Shown piece by piece: positions 7,443 through 10,026 of a DNA stretch of 10,026 bases (the first letter of the stretch is position 1; each line of letters opens with the position of its first letter). The stretch covers positions 1 through 10,026 of the forward strand of contig QKYT01000092.1 of assembly GCA_003550305.1 (NCBI GenBank), written 5' to 3'. This stretch comes from Glomus cerebriforme. Lineage: Eukaryota; Glomeromycota; Glomeromycetes; Glomerales; Glomeraceae. Made by a program: the position numbers and the translations under genes. The notes under the pieces are model-generated. The model ran no database searches. It saw only the letters and a program-made list of their open reading frames with translations, and was not told the origin of the DNA.

Positions 7443-8015
7443 ATGGGTGGCAGACATTGGTGACAACGTAACTCTTGGAGTATACCTCAAAGTGAAATTG
7501 AATCTGAAGTTAGTAATCTCTGGAATGCTTAGACTACTGCTTATAATTATACTGAAAAAGAAGTAAAAGCCTTATATTAAGAAATTATTAAAGTTAAGCA
7601 AGTAATTGCTAATCAACCTATTACCAGAGAAGGTTCTCGTTGTGATTTTCCTTGTGATATAGAAAATCATCACATTCATACTTATTGTACCTTCTGTAAA
7701 CACAATTTACCTTATAATACTTTGGTACATAATTGTATTTTTGAATTTAAACTTAGACAAATTCATCCTGACATGAATCCTAATTATTTAGTCAATGAAG
7801 TCTTTTGGGAAGAACCTGAATTAGTACAACAACAAAGTCAGAAGAGATTAGGAAAGCAAAAGAAAGATTTCTTTTCTTATCAAAATGAGTAATTACATAA
7901 AATTGAACATGATTATCAACTAGAAATACAAGAAGGACCTAGTAATCGTATCCTATATGATTTTTCTCACGAACAACCTAAATCTAGTCAAAGAAGATTT
8001 TCTTTTTCTCAATAA
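7443..8015 (+). pseudogene. First ORF of the integrase element, Cys/His-cluster protein, four internal stops
   Basis: One frame runs from ATG 7443 to TAA 8013-8015 (190 codons) with stops at 7461, 7530, 7578 and 7890. The peptide between them reads smoothly (QRNSWSIPQSEIESEVSNLW, later RQIHPDMNPNYLVNEVFWEE), so this is a dead gene rather than noise. The centre carries five Cys and several His: CDFPC at 7641-7655, CTFC at 7686-7697, then His 7728 and Cys 7734 (C-x2-C-x10-H-x-C), a plausible zinc site. This is not the CX2CX4HX4C knuckle of retroviral Gag. The C-terminal third is Gln/Lys/Glu rich. It occupies the Gag position, but I cannot assign a family. The frame differs from that of the integrase ORF that begins 10 bases later. 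Confidence 0.55.
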
Positions 8016-8025
8016 TTTGTAATGA

Positions 8026-9375
8026 ACTAACTTAAAGAAACATATTGTAAGTAAAAGCGAAAAGTGCCTGCAGTGTGACAGACAGCTTGTAAATATGGAA
8101 TCACAACATTACCAAAACTTGAAATTTTATTTAATAACATAACAAATGCCAAATAATTTTACTCCAAAAGTGCAAAAATATCTTAAAATTCAATCAAAAC
8201 ATTTCAAAATTAAAGAAAACATTTTGTTCAAAAAAGATAAATATCAACCAACAAATTTATTAAAAGTACTTCAAAAATATGAATTAGAAGCAATTTTATT
8301 TTTAACACACAATTATCCAATTGGAGGACATTTTGGAACAGATATTATGTTCAATAAAATTAGACATCTTTATTATTGGCCACAGATGTATGAGGATATT
8401 CGTCAATATGTCAAAACATGTGATGCTTGTCAATGAAGAGGAAAGCAAAAAACTAAGGAACCTTTACACCCTCTTAAAGTAGTTCACCCTTTTCAACNTA
8501 TTGGAATAGATATAGTAGGACCTTTACCTTTAACCTTACACCATAATAGATATATTGTTGTTGCTACAGATTATCTTACTAAATGGCCTGAAGCAAAACC
8601 TTTACATGAAGCCTCTGCTGTTACAGTTGCACAATTTATTTATGAAGAAATTATTTGTCGACATGGTTGCCCAGAAATAATTTTATCAGACCAAGAAACT
8701 TATTTTAGAAATCAACTTGTGGATGAGTTACTCCAAAAATTTTCAATACGTCATTATTTATCAACNNCTTATCATNCACNAACAAATGGNCTTGTNGAAC
8801 NTTTCAATAGAACACTTTGTGAATCCTTGGCAAAAATTGTAACAGATGTGCAGGATTGGGATCAACATATTGCTTTTATACTCTTTGCTTATAGAACTGC
8901 ACAACAATCCATTACAAAGTTAACACTATTTTATTTAACATATGGAAGAGAAGCTCGATTACCCATAGATTATAAAGAAAATGAGGAAGTCACTATTTTA
9001 GATCGTCTAAATCAATTAATAAAAAAATTATCTTTCATTAGAGAACAAACTTAGAAGCAAATCCAAAAAGTTTAACAAAAGCAGAAAGATTTGCATGATC
9101 AGCAAATTACATATGAAACACAATTCTCAATTGGTGATAAAGTCTTGATGTATGATGCTGCCAAAGATAAGCAATGGTCAGACAAATTAAATCCAAAATG
9201 GAAAGGACCATTTTATATTCATAATATTTTACCAAATGGAGTTTACAAATTATGCACTTTAAATGGAAAAGTATTGGTTACACCAATTAATATTAAATTA
9301 TTAAAACTTTATCATGATCGACAAATCATGTGGGAACCAACAATTTTCATTAATAATCCAGAAAAAAATATATAA
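8026..9375 (+). pseudogene. Ty3/gypsy-type integrase, inactivated by four stop codons
   Basis: A DDE integrase, which joins element DNA ends to the genome. A single frame runs from just after a TGA (8023-8025) to TAA 9373-9375, about 450 codons; ATGs occur at 8095 and 8146. Domains in order: a short leader with Cys-Leu-Gln-Cys (8065-8076); the HHCC zinc module with His 8308, His 8329, Cys 8419 and Cys 8428 (H-x6-H-x29-C-x2-C); and the catalytic core with Asp 8509 (IGIDIVGPLP), Asp 8689 (ILSDQETYF) and Glu 8797, with exactly 35 residues between the last two. A C-terminal GPY/F module follows (WKGPF at 9199-9213, ending INIKLLKLYH). Stops: TAA 8140, TGA 8434 directly after the second zinc Cys pair, TAG 9052 and TAA 9073. 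Bases marked n at 8498 and 8766-8801 fall in conserved motifs. All catalytic residues remain, so the stops are the main damage. Reverse transcriptase, normally upstream in the same polyprotein, is absent. Confidence 0.85.
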
Positions 9376-9423
9376 ATAGCCTATTTGTCTGCAAAAATTT
9401 AATACTTTTTCAAAATTTTTGAA

Positions 9424-9826
9424 ATGAATAAAATACTTGCTGAATTTGCTGAATTAGAACCCTTCTTAATAACTCTTCCTGAAACTCCAGGATACCATTT
9501 GGATAAATGACAAGCAAAATTTGAATATTTATATCAACAACTTCAACAATTTGCAAGGTTGAAGCAACATCACCAAGTTTTATACACTCCTTATTATTTA
9601 GGAAAATTAATTGAACATGACACTTGTTTCTCACTGAAAGAAACAACTAATGAAATCTCAAATGACTCCTTATTATTCCCAAGGAATAACAAACACTTAT
9701 TTTATTTTTGATGCTTATGGAATCGAACAAATCTTCCATACCAAAAATTTGACCTTTAGAAAAATAAGAAATCTTAAATCCTTCGAATTATGACAAATAC
9801 TTACAATAAATTTCACAGGATCTTAA
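9424..9826 (+). pseudogene. Third ORF downstream of the integrase, two stops and a frameshift
   Basis: ATG 9424 opens a frame (NKILAEFAELEPFLITLPET) that is broken by TGA at 9508-9510, then continues (FEYLYQQLQQFARLKQHHQV, YTPYYLGKLIEHD) to about 9640. From about 9650 the protein-like reading moves to the next frame (TPYYSQGITNTYFIFDAYGI, FHTKNLTFRKI), is broken by TGA at 9791-9793 and ends with TAA at 9824-9826. The Gln-rich segment may form a coiled coil. An alternative is a separate small ORF starting at ATG 9650. The tight spacing (48 bases after the integrase stop) and same strand suggest it belongs to the element. Function is unknown; it does not resemble an envelope or chromodomain that I can recognise. 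Confidence 0.5.
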
Positions 9827-9830
9827 TTTT

Positions 9831-9843
9831 AAAAGGAGGAAAA
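9831..9843 (+). promoter_or_regulatory. Candidate polypurine tract
   Basis: AAAAGGAGGAAAA (strictly 9831-9843 reads as purines) directly before TGTTACC at 9844. A purine run followed immediately by a TG-initial sequence is the usual primer site for plus-strand synthesis next to a 3' LTR. It supports the retrotransposon reading over an integrase-only DNA transposon. Confidence 0.5.
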
Positions 9844-9932
9844 TGTTACCATATGATTTCTTATCCTATGGTGCAGTAAATGATCATCAGGTGAAAAAGG
9901 TGAAAATGGTATTACCTATTAAATCTATTTAA
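9844..9932 (+). repeat. Start of a possible 3' LTR, cut short by the A/T array
   Basis: Begins TGTTACCATATG directly after the purine tract and stays of mixed composition to about 9915 before passing into pure A/T repeat. It shares ATGGT..AGTA and AAATGATCA (9878-9886) with the leader near 6750-6782, but the rest does not align by eye. It may be a truncated or diverged LTR. Confidence 0.3.
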
Positions 9933-10026
9933 TTTATTTTATTTATTATATTTATTTTATTTATTATATTTATTTTATTTATTATATTTATTTTATTTAT
10001 TATATTTATTTTATTTATTATATTTA
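9933..10026. repeat. 18-bp tandem array, five perfect copies plus a partial one
   Basis: The unit TTTATTTTATTTATTATA starts at 9933, 9951, 9969, 9987 and 10005, with a four-base partial copy at the window end. The copies are identical, so the array is young or kept uniform by slippage. It runs off the window, and its full length is unknown. Confidence 0.95.

Larger units (their letters stand above)
6690..9928 (+). mobile_element. Decayed Ty3/gypsy-integrase element lacking reverse transcriptase
   Basis: Three degraded plus-strand reading frames follow one another with little spacing: a first ORF (7443-8015), a gypsy-type integrase (8026-9375) and a third ORF (9424-9826). A promoter-like leader lies upstream and a polypurine tract (9831-9842) with a TG-initial LTR-like start (9844) lies downstream. 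No protease, reverse transcriptase or RNase H is readable. Both ends are uncertain: the leader (6690-7440) and the 3' piece (9844-9928) share only short words such as ATGGT...AGTA and AAATGATCA, not a clean long repeat. It may be an internally deleted LTR retrotransposon with diverged or truncated LTRs, or an integrase-only element. Confidence 0.55.

Noticed and set aside
7459..7476. TGGTGACAACGTAACTC as a tRNA primer binding site
   Set aside because: It lies inside the readable frame of ORF1 (ATG at 7443), and I cannot match it to a tRNA 3' end. A search against the genome's tRNA set would decide.
9410..9646. 78-residue minus-strand open frame
   Set aside because: It is opposite the third ORF of the integrase element, which has the more protein-like reading and fits the neighbouring strand order.
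9833..9845. AGGAGG followed by ATG, looking like a bacterial ribosome binding site and start
   Set aside because: The window has spliceosomal introns and no bacterial genes; the purine run is better explained as a polypurine tract, and no ORF follows.

Overview
This is very AT-rich eukaryotic DNA. Coding stretches are broken by short introns of about 50-90 bases with GTAAG/GTATG/GTTAG donors and TTAG/TATAG acceptors. Dense transposon relics and long low-complexity spacers complete the picture. Protein flavour and transposon types suggest a fungus, most likely an arbuscular mycorrhizal (Glomeromycotina, Rhizophagus-like) genome; that is inference from style, not from a database match. No prokaryotic gene organisation is present, and I see no rRNA or tRNA gene.

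Layout. (1) 106-509: a compact 386-bp MITE-like element with GC-rich terminal inverted repeats, flush between two copies of TTATATTA(A). (2) 581-800: a roughly 60-bp tandem repeat of a few copies. (3) 1211-1730: a roughly 69-bp minisatellite. (4) 1931-3126, plus strand: a five-exon protein-coding structure whose splice phases agree throughout, with one in-frame TAA; function unknown. (5) 3710-4556, minus strand: a badly decayed multi-exon gene ending in an acidic Glu/Ser/Asp tail, with a further coding-like remnant at 4918-5124. (6) 5181-6563, minus strand: the C-terminal part of a Plavaka-type (KDZ/CACTA-related) DNA transposase in four exons, with phases intact but a homopolymer frameshift and a missing N-terminal half. 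(7) 6690-9928, plus strand: a decayed element built around a Ty3/gypsy-type integrase. It has an LTR-like or promoter-like leader with direct repeats, a purine tract, a TATA box and AATAAA signals. A first ORF with an unusual Cys/His cluster follows, then the integrase ORF (zinc-binding HHCC, D-D-35-E and GPY/F modules), then a third ORF and a polypurine tract with an LTR-like TG start. (8) 9933-10026: a perfect 18-bp tandem array running off the window.

No reverse transcriptase, RNase H or protease is readable between the first ORF and the integrase: only about 130 bases separate the recognisable ends, and the integrase ORF appears to have its own N-terminal leader there. The element is therefore either a deleted LTR retrotransposon or an integrase-only element of the Ginger/GIN type; this is the most interesting question in the window. 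Nearly every gene here is broken by stops or frameshifts, so the region reads as a transposon graveyard. The 1931-3126 gene is the one most likely to be, or to have been until recently, functional.
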